This document shows, one piece after another, positions 25,612 to 34,429 of a stretch of 34,429 nt of DNA. This DNA is from Leptolyngbyaceae cyanobacterium MO_188.B28 (GTDB lineage Bacteria > Cyanobacteriota > Cyanobacteriia > Phormidesmidales > Phormidesmidaceae). How positions within the stretch are numbered: position 1 is the stretch's first letter; every line of letters starts with the position of its first letter. Below the pieces are notes generated by a model. It did no database searches, had not been told where the DNA came from, and saw only the letters and a program-made list of their open reading frames with translations. Location of the stretch: contig JASJDH010000036.1 in assembly GCA_030065175.1 (NCBI GenBank), forward strand, positions 1-34,429. Reading direction: 5' to 3'. The position numbers and the translations under genes were made by a program.

Positions 25612-28188
25612 CTAGACGAAATGAAAATCTGTACTGTTAAGGGATAAATTCTTGTCCCCTTGGACTACCCCAATTAACTCATCCTGCCCTGGGGTCTTGA
25701 GAAAGATCCCAGTTCCCTTGACATTCGCAACTTGGCCTAAGCGATAATCTTTCGCTTTACCAGATAATTGGATCTTGTCTCCTTGGCTTGAGAAAAAGTC
25801 TTTAACTATCGCATAGTCATGTAAACCCGCAGTGTTGTTCTTATGATCATCGTAGAAAACCTGCGATGAATCGCCGAGTACAAAGGTATCTGATCCATCT
25901 CCCCCCAATAGAGTATCGCGCTCACGTAGACCCGCTTGAATATCTTTCGGTCTCACGCCAACCAGAGTATCGGCGCCATTTCCGCCATCAAGTCGATCAT
26001 TGCCATTTTCGCCAAACAGTGAATCATTCCCTTTGTTGCCGTTTAGCTGGTCATGGCCCTTACCCCCGTGCAATTCATCATTATTAGCGCCGCCAAAGAG
26101 TTCATCGCGACCATCATCGCCAAAAAGTTGATCGCGACCGGCGCCGCCATAGAGAGTATCACGACCAATTTCACCATAGAGCTTGTCGTCCCCTTGATGA
26201 GCCTTGATAACGTCGTCCCCGCCAAACCCTTCAATGGTTTCATTGCGTTCTGAGCCATTCAGGATGTCATCCTTTGAAGTTCCCTGGATCAAGAAATTTT
26301 CATTAGGATTAGGGGTTGGATTAGGCGATGTCGGAGGAGTGAGAAGTTTCTCAGGCGTCAACTCGATCACTAACGGATGGTCAGGCACCTGAAGGGTGAC
26401 TTGATCAATATTGCGATAAGTCTTCAGGGGAGTGACCCCATTTGTTAAAGGGCGGTAGGTCCTAATTCTCCCGATTGGTTGTTGTAACGCCAATTTCACG
26501 GGAACATCATCGTAATAGATGGGCTTGTTTGCTTTTTCATCCCAATTGTCAGCGTCATTCCATAACACCAGCAAGAAACTTCCATCTCGTTTCTGCAGGA
26601 ACAAAGAATTACCCGCTTCCGGCATACCCTGCAGCGAATAATTAAGTGAGTCCGGCGTAAATGCGTCACCCGGATCCGCCAACAAATCGATCAGATTGGC
26701 AATCCCCTTAGCCGCAAGCTTAGGGGTTCCATCAGTTTCAAACAGTCCCCAATTAAACTTGGCGTCATCATTTTCTGGATCAGGCTTTAAATCCAGCAGT
26801 TCGTAGACAAAACTCCGTTCATAGCCAGCGGTGAACTGTTCTAATAGATAACGGGTCATATAGCGACCATGAATATCATCCGGCAGTCCCTCTGTTACAT
26901 TGTTAACCGCAGTAGCCGTATGATATCCGCCTTCGGTCGAAATTAGCGGCTTCCCCGGAGTAACCAAAGCCGCATCATCGGCGATGTGAATCGAATTAAT
27001 CTCTTTGCTAGGAGGAGCGCCGAATTTAAAGTAGTTGTGACTGTTGCCATAATCAGCATAAGCCGATAAGTCACCTAGCAGCTCAGCGTAAGTTAAACCT
27101 GCTGCATTTTTTTGATGTTCATGGCCAACACTGGTTTGAATCAGCGGAATATCCCGACCATTGTCTCCCAATAACGGATCCGTCTGGAGGGCATTATAGA
27201 AGTCATGCATAAAGGCCCGGGTTCCTTGGATGGATTGCTGGCCGTTATAACTGAAATTGAAGATGTCCGTTTCGTTGGGACCTTCTATCGCCTCTACTGC
27301 ATCACCTGCAGCTTTCACTCGGGTGAGAACATCTTCAACTGATGTGGGCTGGGAGGGAACAATAGCCGTTAACTTAATCCCCTGCTGATTCAGCGCATTT
27401 ACCCGATCAAGATATTTCTTCCCCGGTTTGAGATCATCTCGAATGTGCCGCACCCCCAGAAAGTCGAGTGCGTTTTTAACTCGATTAAAGTCACCATAGG
27501 ACGTGTCATAGTAACTTAAGTGAACCGCGACACCGATTGAATCAATGAATCGATCCGCTTGCACCGCTTGGGTGTCGCTAGGCCATCGGTTTGCATCTTG
27601 GGTCAGTAAAAGAGAGTCAAGCACAAAGCCGTCTTCCCGCGTCCAAAGATTCAGGGTGTGCTCTCCTGGTTGAGTCACCTTGATCACCGCCACAGGAGAT
27701 TGACCGACGCTATCGTTTGTCCAGCTGTAGGGTAACCCAAAGTTTTTTAGCCCTCGGGAGTTGTCGATAACTTTCCCATCAAGCCCAAAAAAGACGGAGT
27801 CGCTGTCTTTAAGATTACCCACGCCCTTGCCTCGGGCCCAAACATAGTAGACGCCCGCTTTGTCAAAGTTGACTGTGTAATCCAGTCTCGGGCTATTGGC
27901 TAAATCTTGTTTCGGATAAACCACGCCTTTGTCTGAACCCGCTTGCACAGCGGTTCCACCGGAGGCCGCCTTGTCATTAATTCGCCGCCACTTTTGACCA
28001 TTGGCGGCGGTTGAAGCTGTGTAGTTCTCAGCTTCTATGAAAATATCACCAGGGGATGTGAAAACTGTTTTGAAATTGCCAGAGTCAAGTTGCATTAACG
28101 AGGAGGGTTGATTATTGCGCTTGGGCGCAGGCTTAACATCACTGGGCCTGCTCTGTATTGAGGGTTCTAAAGGGGGTGAACTACCCAT
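25612..28188 (-). CDS. Secreted glycosidase with carbohydrate-binding and RTX calcium-binding domains
   Basis: An 858-residue modular protein. Residues 47-195 form a CBM6/CBM35-like beta sandwich (FIEAENYTAS, GGTAVQAG, YYVWARG, VLDSLLLT). Residues about 205-480 look like a TIM-barrel glycosidase (FIDSIGVAVHLSYYDT, GVRHIRDD) with likely acid/base E306 in EGPNETD and likely nucleophile E419 in ISTEGGYH. A small beta domain (about 500-620) follows, then about ten RTX nonapeptides (GGDDVIKAHQGDDKLYG... to GGNGADTLVG, about 650-750) and a C-terminal cap (ending LNSTDFHFV). No N-terminal signal peptide is seen; RTX proteins leave by type I secretion using the C-terminus. The exact GH family is not certain. 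It probably trims or releases the polymer made by neighbouring genes. A dead paralogue lies at 20288-21477. Confidence 0.85.
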   Translation of the reverse strand: MGSSPPLEPSIQSRPSDVKPAPKRNNQPSSLMQLDSGNFKTVFTSPGDIFIEAENYTASTAANGQKWRRINDKAASGGTAVQAGSDKGVVYPKQDLANSPRLDYTVNFDKAGVYYVWARGKGVGNLKDSDSVFFGLDGKVIDNSRGLKNFGLPYSWTNDSVGQSPVAVIKVTQPGEHTLNLWTREDGFVLDSLLLTQDANRWPSDTQAVQADRFIDSIGVAVHLSYYDTSYGDFNRVKNALDFLGVRHIRDDLKPGKKYLDRVNALNQQGIKLTAIVPSQPTSVEDVLTRVKAAGDAVEAIEGPNETDIFNFSYNGQQSIQGTRAFMHDFYNALQTDPLLGDNGRDIPLIQTSVGHEHQKNAAGLTYAELLGDLSAYADYGNSHNYFKFGAPPSKEINSIHIADDAALVTPGKPLISTEGGYHTATAVNNVTEGLPDDIHGRYMTRYLLEQFTAGYERSFVYELLDLKPDPENDDAKFNWGLFETDGTPKLAAKGIANLIDLLADPGDAFTPDSLNYSLQGMPEAGNSLFLQKRDGSFLLVLWNDADNWDEKANKPIYYDDVPVKLALQQPIGRIRTYRPLTNGVTPLKTYRNIDQVTLQVPDHPLVIELTPEKLLTPPTSPNPTPNPNENFLIQGTSKDDILNGSERNETIEGFGGDDVIKAHQGDDKLYGEIGRDTLYGGAGRDQLFGDDGRDELFGGANNDELHGGKGHDQLNGNKGNDSLFGENGNDRLDGGNGADTLVGVRPKDIQAGLRERDTLLGGDGSDTFVLGDSSQVFYDDHKNNTAGLHDYAIVKDFFSSQGDKIQLSGKAKDYRLGQVANVKGTGIFLKTPGQDELIGVVQGDKNLSLNSTDFHFV

Positions 28189-28832
28189 CGTGTTCTTGTA
28201 TATCCAGTAAGAACTGTTCGACTAAAAGATCACCCGAGTCCAACTTGTTGTAGACGCTGTGTTGTAGACGCTGTATAACTCAGCTTGACGCCCATTCAAG
28301 GGGCTGGTTAGCGACTATGTTTGAACGCTGCTAAACCAGCAAAATGTATACAAATGGCTTTAGCCTGCCCCCTACTTCAGTAAGTCTGATGTACAAAGGT
28401 CTTATTTTTATCTAATGAAAACACAAAAATAGTGACAAATCCAAGTCATGCTACGGTATTTACCGAGCCTTATCATAACTGCTTGAAGACTTTATAGTGG
28501 GAAGCTTTCAGGGACTCCAAACAAGAAATCGTAAATTTTAATACAATCTTGCGGAAATATTGACAGGATAAGGGATTAAGGCGGAGGTGAATTTCTGTTC
28601 AAAAATCTAGGCCAGAGATAATTTCCTGTAAAAAAACATTTATCATCCAATGCTTTCCCCAGTGCTTTCTCCCAGTGCTTTCTCATAAGGCTCCGATACG
28701 GAAGTTAAGAATTAGAAATTTCGACAATTTTTTGGTGAACTCTGACAGATATTAAGGCTTTTAGCTGGTTTCACCATGTCCCAGAACAAGTCGCCAGATG
28801 TATGACACTCAGGGTAACAGAAGCTCATATTC
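28189..28832. other. Non-coding region upstream of the RTX glycosidase
   Basis: No gene is seen. It holds a perfect tandem duplication of GTTGTAGACGCTGT (28247-28274) and a 13-base tandem series, CCAATGCTTTCCC then two copies of CAGTGCTTTCTCc/a (28647-28685). The promoter of the glycosidase gene should lie here, but I cannot point to it with confidence. Confidence 0.4.
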
Positions 28833-28862
28833 AAAATGCGCCTTCTACAGGAGGCGCATTTT
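28833..28862 (-). terminator. Likely terminator of the sulfotransferase operon
   Basis: AAAATGCGCC (28833-28842) pairs perfectly with GGCGCATTTT (28853-28862) across a 10-base loop. A GC-rich core with A-run and T-run edges can end transcription in either direction. It lies about 105 bases after the last gene of the minus-strand run that ends at 28967. Confidence 0.7.
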
Positions 28863-28966
28863 GGGGGTGAAACTTCTCTTTTCACTCACTTGTGGTGTTC
28901 CTAAAGATGAAGAAGGCCGGATAGTTCACTTAGCAACATCGTCCCACTACTATCATCTAAACAAGA

Positions 28967-29851
28967 CTACTCGCCTTCATAGGAATATCCATTGAGAAAT
29001 TCAAATTGGCTAATCTTATTCGCCACCAACTCAATTAACTCCTGATTCCAAGGCGCCTTTAAGCGAGTCTTTTTCGGGGATTTGAATAAGATACCGGCGC
29101 AATCTTCTAGATAATCTTCAGGGGCCTCGAGTCCTAGAAATTCACAGAGCTCTTTCAGAATTTTTTGAGGATTAGTAATTAACGACTCATGGCGAACATC
29201 ATGGATGTCGGTGTCATTGACTTTCATCTTTAAGGTTTTTACAGATTCACAGTTCTTAAAATACAAATTGATCCCATATTCTAAGTCAGTCCCTTTTCTG
29301 GAAGCAATCGTGCTGATATTGTCATAAGGGTTTCTCGTCACATTGATAAACTTAATCGGCACATCAATCTTATCCTGTAAGGTCTGGAGGATTTCTGGGT
29401 TTTTACGGATCATTAGACTGGATCCCCCCCCCTTTTTATCGCCGATAACTTTTATTGTTTTGAATTTTCCTTGCCACTGATTGGGGACAGCATAGGAATA
29501 ACCCGTCACTTCACGATTTCCAGCAGCTTTTCGTCGAGAATTTTGGAGAATGCAATGGTAAAGTTTTCTCTTGCCAAATCCATTTTGCAGGCAGCGGAGG
29601 GCATTAATCTCATGGGCTACGACCATATTGGGATGGGCGTCTAATAATGAGCCCACTAAGCTGTGTCCACTCCGTTGAGACCCTACAAACATGCAATATC
29701 TTTCTATAGAATCAAAAAAATCTTCACGCTTAAACAATTCATATAGATAATATTTCAGGGAGCTTCTTGGCTTATAAAACTTTGTTTGTATGGTTGAAAA
29801 CATATTATTCAGGGTCGTATTCATAATGGAATTAATAATCCTAAAATACAT
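28967..29851 (-). CDS. Sulfotransferase (Sulfotransferase_3-like)
   Basis: A 294-residue sulfotransferase. The 5'-phosphosulfate loop is GSQRSGHSL (57-65), and the 3'-phosphate motif is FINVTRNPYDNISTI (168-182) with R173 and S180. Both bind PAPS, so the protein should move sulfate onto a hydroxyl group. It differs from the next sulfotransferase gene in both motifs, so it is not a recent copy. Twenty bases separate the two, and they should share a transcript with three glycosyltransferases upstream. In that setting the acceptor is probably the polysaccharide, or a glycolipid precursor. ATG 29851 is used here; ATG 29824 (MNTTLNNMF), with AGGAT upstream, is an equally good start. It is the last gene before a terminator-like hairpin. 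Confidence 0.88.
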   Translation of the reverse strand: MYFRIINSIMNTTLNNMFSTIQTKFYKPRSSLKYYLYELFKREDFFDSIERYCMFVGSQRSGHSLVGSLLDAHPNMVVAHEINALRCLQNGFGKRKLYHCILQNSRRKAAGNREVTGYSYAVPNQWQGKFKTIKVIGDKKGGGSSLMIRKNPEILQTLQDKIDVPIKFINVTRNPYDNISTIASRKGTDLEYGINLYFKNCESVKTLKMKVNDTDIHDVRHESLITNPQKILKELCEFLGLEAPEDYLEDCAGILFKSPKKTRLKAPWNQELIELVANKISQFEFLNGYSYEGE

Positions 29852-29871
29852 CGAATATCGAAGGACTTACG

Positions 29872-30717
29872 TTAGACCTCGATCCCCCAGCTGCCTACAT
29901 CAAAACCATATTCAACCTTGAGTCTGCGCAAGTCTTCCTTTAATTCCTGTAAGATAAAGCCTCGTTGCTCTGGAGTGAGTTTAGTATTACCTTTTAACTT
30001 ACGTCCAAAAAGACCATAAATTGCCTTTTTTTGCTGACTTGATAGCCGATTCGCCAGCAACCGTAATTGCTTAATTTGCCTAAGGGAACGCCACAGTCTT
30101 TCGTCTGCTATCCTCTGGCGATTGGCGTTATGGACTTGGTCTAGGCCCTGAAACTCAAAATCCTGATCAATGTCTAAAAATTCACACACGCGTTTGAGAA
30201 GACCGTGGGGTTCTAATTTCAACTCCTCAAAGTTCAAGAGGAGAATGTTCTCATGGGGAAATCGTTTGTAATACTCTTCAAGTTGTCTGGCGTATTGGGA
30301 CGGCGCCAACAATTCACTCCCTATTTCCTCGGACAGAGGTTGATTAGTTACCGCCCAACCAGCCGCCCGCCCATGGGTGTAATGGGACTCTATCCGATCA
30401 AGCGGGTTCCTCATTAGATAGATAAACTTAAAATTTGCTTGCCCTTCAAGTGCCGATATTCTCTCAGCAACATTGGGGAAATACGGAATTCTTGTGTAAT
30501 CGACAGACGCTTCAAGTGCAATTTTGTGCACATTTGAATCCCAATCCCACAGATCTTGGTACCACTCAAAACCCCTGGAAAATTTGTCATCATCTGAGAA
30601 ATAAAAGGCTTCTTTCCTTCTGCAAGCCGAGATCATGGGGTGCTGTGATAGGTAAGAAAAAAGGCTAGTAGTGCCACACTTCATAGCCCCAATAATCAAA
30701 GCAAAGTTATCCATCAT
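29872..30717 (-). CDS. Sulfotransferase (Sulfotransfer_1 / NDST-like)
   Basis: A 281-residue PAPS-dependent sulfotransferase. The 5'-PSB loop is GAMKCGTTS (10-18, K13), followed by LFSYLSQHP. KEAFYFSDD (35-43) is the substrate-side strand, and the 3'-PB motif is FIYLMRNPLDRIESHY (98-113, R103, S111). ENILLLNFEELKLEP and the C-terminal helices also match the heparan N-deacetylase/sulfotransferase-like bacterial group. All PAPS-binding residues are present. AAAGGT lies eight bases ahead of ATGATG. It is the fourth gene of the minus-strand run, 66 bases after a GT4, and precedes a second, dissimilar sulfotransferase. Two sulfotransferases in one locus suggest sulfation at two positions or on two sugars. 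Confidence 0.92.
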   Translation of the reverse strand: MMDNFALIIGAMKCGTTSLFSYLSQHPMISACRRKEAFYFSDDDKFSRGFEWYQDLWDWDSNVHKIALEASVDYTRIPYFPNVAERISALEGQANFKFIYLMRNPLDRIESHYTHGRAAGWAVTNQPLSEEIGSELLAPSQYARQLEEYYKRFPHENILLLNFEELKLEPHGLLKRVCEFLDIDQDFEFQGLDQVHNANRQRIADERLWRSLRQIKQLRLLANRLSSQQKKAIYGLFGRKLKGNTKLTPEQRGFILQELKEDLRRLKVEYGFDVGSWGIEV

Positions 30718-30783
30718 TAATTATTTACCTTTCTATTTATGAAACTACAAATCAATTTAGAAAAAAATGTTAGATACTTGATT

Positions 30784-31920
30784 TCAGATTGATATTTTCT
30801 GAAATATATCTCCCAGACTGTGGCAATGCTTTTGAGCATTGAATTTGTGTTCAACTATCTGTCGAGCCTTAACCCCCATCTGGTCAATTAAAGAAGAATC
30901 CTCCATCAGAATTCGAATTTTTTCAGCTAGGTCGCGGCGATCGCCTGGCTGAATCAAAAAACCAGTGTCTCCATGGCTCACTATCTCAGGAATGGCGTTG
31001 ATGCGAGTGGCAATCACGGGCAACCCTGCAGACATGGCTTCAATAAAGACATAGCCAAAGGCTTCAGAGTACGTTGGCATGACAAAGACATCGGCTTGGC
31101 GATAAAGTTTCAACCATTCTGGGGTGTACGCTTTGACATTATTGTGAATATGCACATGGGGGTGTGAACAGGTGACTGGGGCTGTGGTCGCCAAATGAAG
31201 GTCGGCTTTCTCGGAAAATTCTTGAAGAAAGACGTCTAAAACATCGTGTCCCCCTTTGCGTTCAAAGTCTCCGCCAACAAACAGGATATTAAAGCGCTTT
31301 TGCGGCTCTCTCTGTGAGTCGTCTGGCGGAGTTAGCCGGGTGACATTTACGCCTGGATAAATCGCTTTGACCTTTTTGGCGTCAATCTTGTAGTCTTCAA
31401 TCACCGATTTGCGAGCCCACTCAGACCAAGTAACGACCTGCGCCGCCGATTCATAGGCCCGCCTTTCCAGCCAGAAATTAGGCCCATAGGTCCATCTAAA
31501 ACGGGGAGCGGTCCGCCCTTGAGCTGACTGTAAACAAGTCATGTCAATACTCACAACAGTGGGCAGCTGCGCCATCAGATCCACCGCCAGAAATGCTGGA
31601 ACGTAAGTGTGCAAGTGGAGGGCTGAATACTTCGATTGACGCTGCTTTCTGGCGGCTAATCGCTTGGCGATGAGCGCATTCGCCAGCTGAACCCTAAAAT
31701 ATCGGAAATCCAGATTCTGCTTCTGGATCCACGGATGGGGAAACGAGAAACTGAGTAATCGCCTCAGAATCTTTGTGTCTAGCTTTCTCTCTTCGTTATA
31801 CCAATAGAAATCTACGTTGCAGTTGTCAGATTGCCTGAAACTCTCCCTTAATAATTGACTATAGGTGCGATGCCCCATATAGTCTTCCATCAATGAGAGA
31901 ACGTTAAGGGAGCTATCCAT
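30784..31920 (-). CDS. Family-4 glycosyltransferase
   Basis: A 378-residue GT4. The N-terminal half has SLMEDYMGHRTYSQLLRESF and SIDMTCLQSAQGR. The donor domain has AIYPGVNVTRL, FNILFVGGDFERKGGHDVL, AYTPEWLKLYRQADVFVMPT, and E-x7-E in SEAFGYVFIEAMSAGLPVIA, then HGDTGFLIQPGD. A retaining GT-B enzyme on the cytoplasmic side is expected; specificity is unknown. It lies 26 bases after the upstream GT4 and 66 bases before the first sulfotransferase, so it is part of the same operon. No Shine-Dalgarno stands out before ATG 31920. Confidence 0.9.
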   Translation of the reverse strand: MDSSLNVLSLMEDYMGHRTYSQLLRESFRQSDNCNVDFYWYNEERKLDTKILRRLLSFSFPHPWIQKQNLDFRYFRVQLANALIAKRLAARKQRQSKYSALHLHTYVPAFLAVDLMAQLPTVVSIDMTCLQSAQGRTAPRFRWTYGPNFWLERRAYESAAQVVTWSEWARKSVIEDYKIDAKKVKAIYPGVNVTRLTPPDDSQREPQKRFNILFVGGDFERKGGHDVLDVFLQEFSEKADLHLATTAPVTCSHPHVHIHNNVKAYTPEWLKLYRQADVFVMPTYSEAFGYVFIEAMSAGLPVIATRINAIPEIVSHGDTGFLIQPGDRRDLAEKIRILMEDSSLIDQMGVKARQIVEHKFNAQKHCHSLGDIFQKISI

Positions 31921-31946
31921 GTTAATTATTCTTTGATGAGAACACG

Positions 31947-33080
31947 TTAACAGGGCTCAGAGGGAATAAGTTTAGACGCCCCATCCTGCTGAATGCGGCT
32001 TTCGACAAACTGGATGAAGTTTTTAACCTGATACTGTGGATCAAACTCAGTCCGTTGGCTATTCTTGCGGGCAAGGTCTGAAAGCTCAGCATAATGGTCC
32101 TGGTCCTGGCGCAGTTGTGTCAAAGCCTCAACATAGGCCTGCACATTGTCTTTAGGGTCGATTAGGACGCCCCCTCGCCCCACCGTATAGGGAATGCCGC
32201 CAGCTTTGGCGGTCACCACTGGAATGCCATTGACCTGGGCTTCAACAATGACCCGGCCAAAGGTTTCGGTAAATTGGGAGGGGACCAGCAGAACATCGGT
32301 CATGGCGTAAACTTGACGCATATCTGCTTGATGCTCCCAAATATCGACATTCGGCAACTCACGGGCGGGTTTGACAAAAGCCTCCAGAGCGCTTTCGCCG
32401 TATATTGGCCATTGACCTTTGACAAACAGAAAACGTTCCTGGGGTAAATGACGGGCGATCTCAAGCACGACGTCTACGCCCTTCTCTGGAATGGGATTGA
32501 TGAAGGTGATGTAGCGGCGTTGGCGCGCTTGAACTCGATAGCGATCGCACTTCATGAAGGGTAGAACCACGCCAATCTCTTTGGTAGAAACCTGGCTGGC
32601 GACTTCAGCGGTATAGGGCGAATTTGCGATCGTATGAAGCTTTTCTGGGATAACTTCACCTGTTTCAATATTGCCTAAATTACGAGCAAAATAGAAACTT
32701 GGATAGCCCCGCTCCGCAGCATTGATGAGTAATGGACAATTGGGTTGATCGTGCCCAAGAACAATATCAGGCTGATACTCCTCTAAGCGTCGGTTTAAAA
32801 ATTCGATCCACTGGGGTTGTTGTCCGAACTTAGTAATCCACCGCCAACAGGGATAGCCGAGGTCATTATCCACCACAGAGAGCGAGGGGGGTTGTTCACG
32901 CTTCAAAATCCGCCAGCAGCCCCGCCAGAAATACTGTGAGCGGAGAGAAACTCTACAAATGACTTCAATTTCCCAGCCCAGCTTTTGTAGGCTTTGAAAT
33001 AGGTAAAGAGAGGATTGCTCGGCTCCGCCTGAACAGTCGGGATAGAAGGCGCGCCTGGTGACAAATAGAAGTTTCGGCAT
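31947..33080 (-). CDS. Family-4 glycosyltransferase
   Basis: A 377-residue GT4. It begins MPKLLFVTRRAFYPDCSGGAEQSSLYL, a classic acceptor-side start with GGAE. The middle has IVLGHDQPNCPLLINAA. The donor domain has YITFINPIPEKGVDVVLEIA, FLFVKGQWP, and E-x7-E in TETFGRVIVEAQVNGIPVVT, then GRGGVLIDPKDN. The lysine of the usual 'R-x-x-x-x-K-G' region is kept (PEKG). Specificity is unknown. It is the second gene of the minus-strand run, 201 bases after the partial GT4, from which it is separated by a palindromic repeat. It may have its own promoter there. Confidence 0.9.
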   Translation of the reverse strand: MPKLLFVTRRAFYPDCSGGAEQSSLYLFQSLQKLGWEIEVICRVSLRSQYFWRGCWRILKREQPPSLSVVDNDLGYPCWRWITKFGQQPQWIEFLNRRLEEYQPDIVLGHDQPNCPLLINAAERGYPSFYFARNLGNIETGEVIPEKLHTIANSPYTAEVASQVSTKEIGVVLPFMKCDRYRVQARQRRYITFINPIPEKGVDVVLEIARHLPQERFLFVKGQWPIYGESALEAFVKPARELPNVDIWEHQADMRQVYAMTDVLLVPSQFTETFGRVIVEAQVNGIPVVTAKAGGIPYTVGRGGVLIDPKDNVQAYVEALTQLRQDQDHYAELSDLARKNSQRTEFDPQYQVKNFIQFVESRIQQDGASKLIPSEPC

Positions 33081-33187
33081 ATCTCTAATTGGGCAAATTA
33101 TAAGCGTTCAAAATAATAAAAATAGATCCTTAACTTGATTTTCTTAAAGGGGGTTACAACTTAAAGCGAGAAATTTTTCCTAGAAAA

Positions 33188-33258
33188 GAATACAGGAGTC
33201 AGGAGTCAGAATCCGTCGCTTATCAACCTTCTGCATTCTCGTTCTGCATTCTGTATTC
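33188..33258. repeat. Small palindromic repeat element
   Basis: The ends are GAATACAG (33188-33195) and CTGTATTC (33251-33258), perfect inverted repeats 71 bases apart. Inside the left end GGAGTCA is doubled; inside the right end TTCTGCATTCTC is doubled. Similar GGAGTCAG motifs occur at 15545-15592. It codes for nothing and lies between two glycosyltransferase genes. Confidence 0.6.
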
Positions 33259-33281
33259 CTTCCCTACCGGGATGTTCCGGC

Positions 33282-34429
33282 TTAAATGATACGCTCCTGT
33301 TGATTTTCTTGTTTTAGTAATTCTTGGTAAAGATGCACCAAGCGATCGTTCAATTTATCAATATCATAATGTTCTTCTACATGCGCCTGCCCGAGTTTCC
33401 CCATTTCTTGCCTAAGGGCTGGATTTTGAATTAAATACTCCAGTTTATCCGCTAAAGCGTCGACATCTCGCTCTGGAACGAGGAAACCAAACTTACCCTC
33501 CTGAACCAGCTCAGGGATACCGCTATGTTGGGTGCTAACGATAGGCAATCTCATTGCCAACGCCTCCATCAAAGACACTGGAATGCCTTCTTGATCCCCT
33601 TCAGAACTGGTGACACTGGGAGCAAGCATGATGTCTGCATGCCGCATCAGTTCAATAACATCTTCCTGTCGCTTGCGACCAAGGAATTTGATATTTTCAT
33701 TAGTGTTTAAATCATTAACAAGCTGTTTCAAACTTGTCTCTAACTCCCCTGAACCCACTATTTGATATTCAATATTGACATTTGGATTTTCACGAAGAAT
33801 TTTAGAGACGGCCCTAACACCATACTCTATTCCCTTTTTCTCAACCAGTCGGGCAACCGTTAATATTATTATTTTCTTCTGATTATCAATTTCATGACGA
33901 GCTGAACTAAATTTCCGGGTATCAATACCCATTCTGTGGATATTAATTTTATTTGGATCACACCCTAACTTTGTCAATCCATCTTTCCACCGTTCACTAA
34001 TCGGTAAAAATAACTCGCCATTCTCGAAAAGATCCTGACAGTAATCAGCCGGACCTTGTTCTAGTTGAGCTGCAATATCAACGCCATGAAATGTGGTTAC
34101 AACTTTCCCTGACACTGCGCCAATCTCCCTAGCTAAAACGGCCAGGTATCCGATATGGCCAAAATGACACTGGATAATGTCATAAGGTCCGCGCCCTAAG
34201 AAAGGAAAAATTTGATAAAACATCCAAAGTGTGGCTGCTCTCTTCCCTAATTTATAGGCGTTCAGAGACTTTAAGATGGGTAACGGACTCCGATGGAAGT
34301 TTCGGATAATAAGACTGACGGCCTTTGCCAATCGAAACGCTTTGTTTGAGGGTAGATGTCGGTAATAGGTGTTTTTTAACAACTCATATTTTTCAACATC
34401 AGGATGGACAACTAATCGCTCCCGGTCAG
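33282..34429 (-). CDS. Family-4 glycosyltransferase (WcaL/AmsK-like), 5' end outside the window
   Basis: The reading frame stays open to the right edge. A start at TTG 34382 is possible, but upstream codons continue sensibly as RERLVVHPDVEKYELLKNTYYRHLPS, which fits this family's N-terminal domain, so the gene is partial here. The domains seen are DIIQCHFGHIGYLAVLA and VTTFHGVDIA (acceptor side), INIHRMGIDTRKF, ILTVARLVEKKGIEYGVRAV, YQIVGSGELE and IKFLGRKRQEDVIELM. The E-x7-E motif lies in QEGIPVSLMEALAMRLPIVS, then GKFGFLVPERD. The GIPVSLMEA form is typical of colanic-acid-type WcaL/AmsK enzymes. It opens the visible part of the minus-strand run, so the locus continues beyond the window. Confidence 0.9.
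   Translation of the reverse strand, partial: DRERLVVHPDVEKYELLKNTYYRHLPSNKAFRLAKAVSLIIRNFHRSPLPILKSLNAYKLGKRAATLWMFYQIFPFLGRGPYDIIQCHFGHIGYLAVLAREIGAVSGKVVTTFHGVDIAAQLEQGPADYCQDLFENGELFLPISERWKDGLTKLGCDPNKINIHRMGIDTRKFSSARHEIDNQKKIIILTVARLVEKKGIEYGVRAVSKILRENPNVNIEYQIVGSGELETSLKQLVNDLNTNENIKFLGRKRQEDVIELMRHADIMLAPSVTSSEGDQEGIPVSLMEALAMRLPIVSTQHSGIPELVQEGKFGFLVPERDVDALADKLEYLIQNPALRQEMGKLGQAHVEEHYDIDKLNDRLVHLYQELLKQENQQERII

Noticed and set aside
26043-26258. Opposite-strand and shifted open frames across the RTX repeats
   Set aside because: They are by-products of the repetitive Gly/Asp codons of the real gene.

Overview
The window looks like a piece of a cyanobacterial chromosome. The HIP1 octamer GCGATCGC recurs throughout (for example near 757, 4298, 6380, 6605, 23982, 24293 and 32541). 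The gene families and the many small palindromic repeats also fit a cyanobacterium, probably a large or filamentous genome. I cannot name the species.

Layout. (1) 1-1066: a GNAT acetyltransferase with a doubtful N-terminus and a DUF1801-type small protein. (2) 1266-6847: a divergent signalling pair. On the minus strand is a 1139-residue HEAT/NTPase/FGE-like protein; on the plus strand is a membrane-anchored Ser/Thr kinase with TPRs. (3) 6848-8774: palindromic repeats, one of which is split by an IS4-family element (7201-8680) with perfect 20-bp ends and a 9-bp target duplication, but a frameshifted transposase. (4) 8775-11905: a roughly 700-bp untranslated region with hairpins, then two family-4 glycosyltransferases (GT4) on the plus strand. 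(5) 11906-13402: a truncated membrane ORF and an IS110-family element whose upstream region folds like a two-loop bridge RNA. (6) 13403-20287: two intact paralogous Fe(II)/2-oxoglutarate dioxygenases (14429 plus, 18864 minus) around a secreted lyase-like protein and an IS1 remnant. (7) 20288-28188, minus strand: a large RTX-tailed glycosidase, GT4, Wzy/O-antigen-ligase-like membrane protein and GT4, then a decayed glycosidase paralogue. (8) 28967 to the right edge, minus strand: three GT4s followed by two sulfotransferases; the first GT4 runs off the window.

Taken together, 9488-34429 reads as a locus for making, and probably sulfating and trimming, an extracellular polysaccharide. It has seven GT4s for chain building, one polymerase or ligase, two PAPS-dependent sulfotransferases, two dioxygenases of unknown substrate, and secreted enzymes that could cut or release the polymer. 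Initiating glycosyltransferase, flippase, Wza/Wzc export genes and a type I secretion system are not in the window. The locus shows turnover: three IS types, one pseudogene with at least three lesions, truncated ORFs and two paralogue pairs.

The observations most worth following are the IS110 bridge-RNA candidate, the HEAT-NTPase-FGE/kinase pair, the paralogous dioxygenases in a sulfated-glycan locus, and a GT4 gene that seems to start at CTG.
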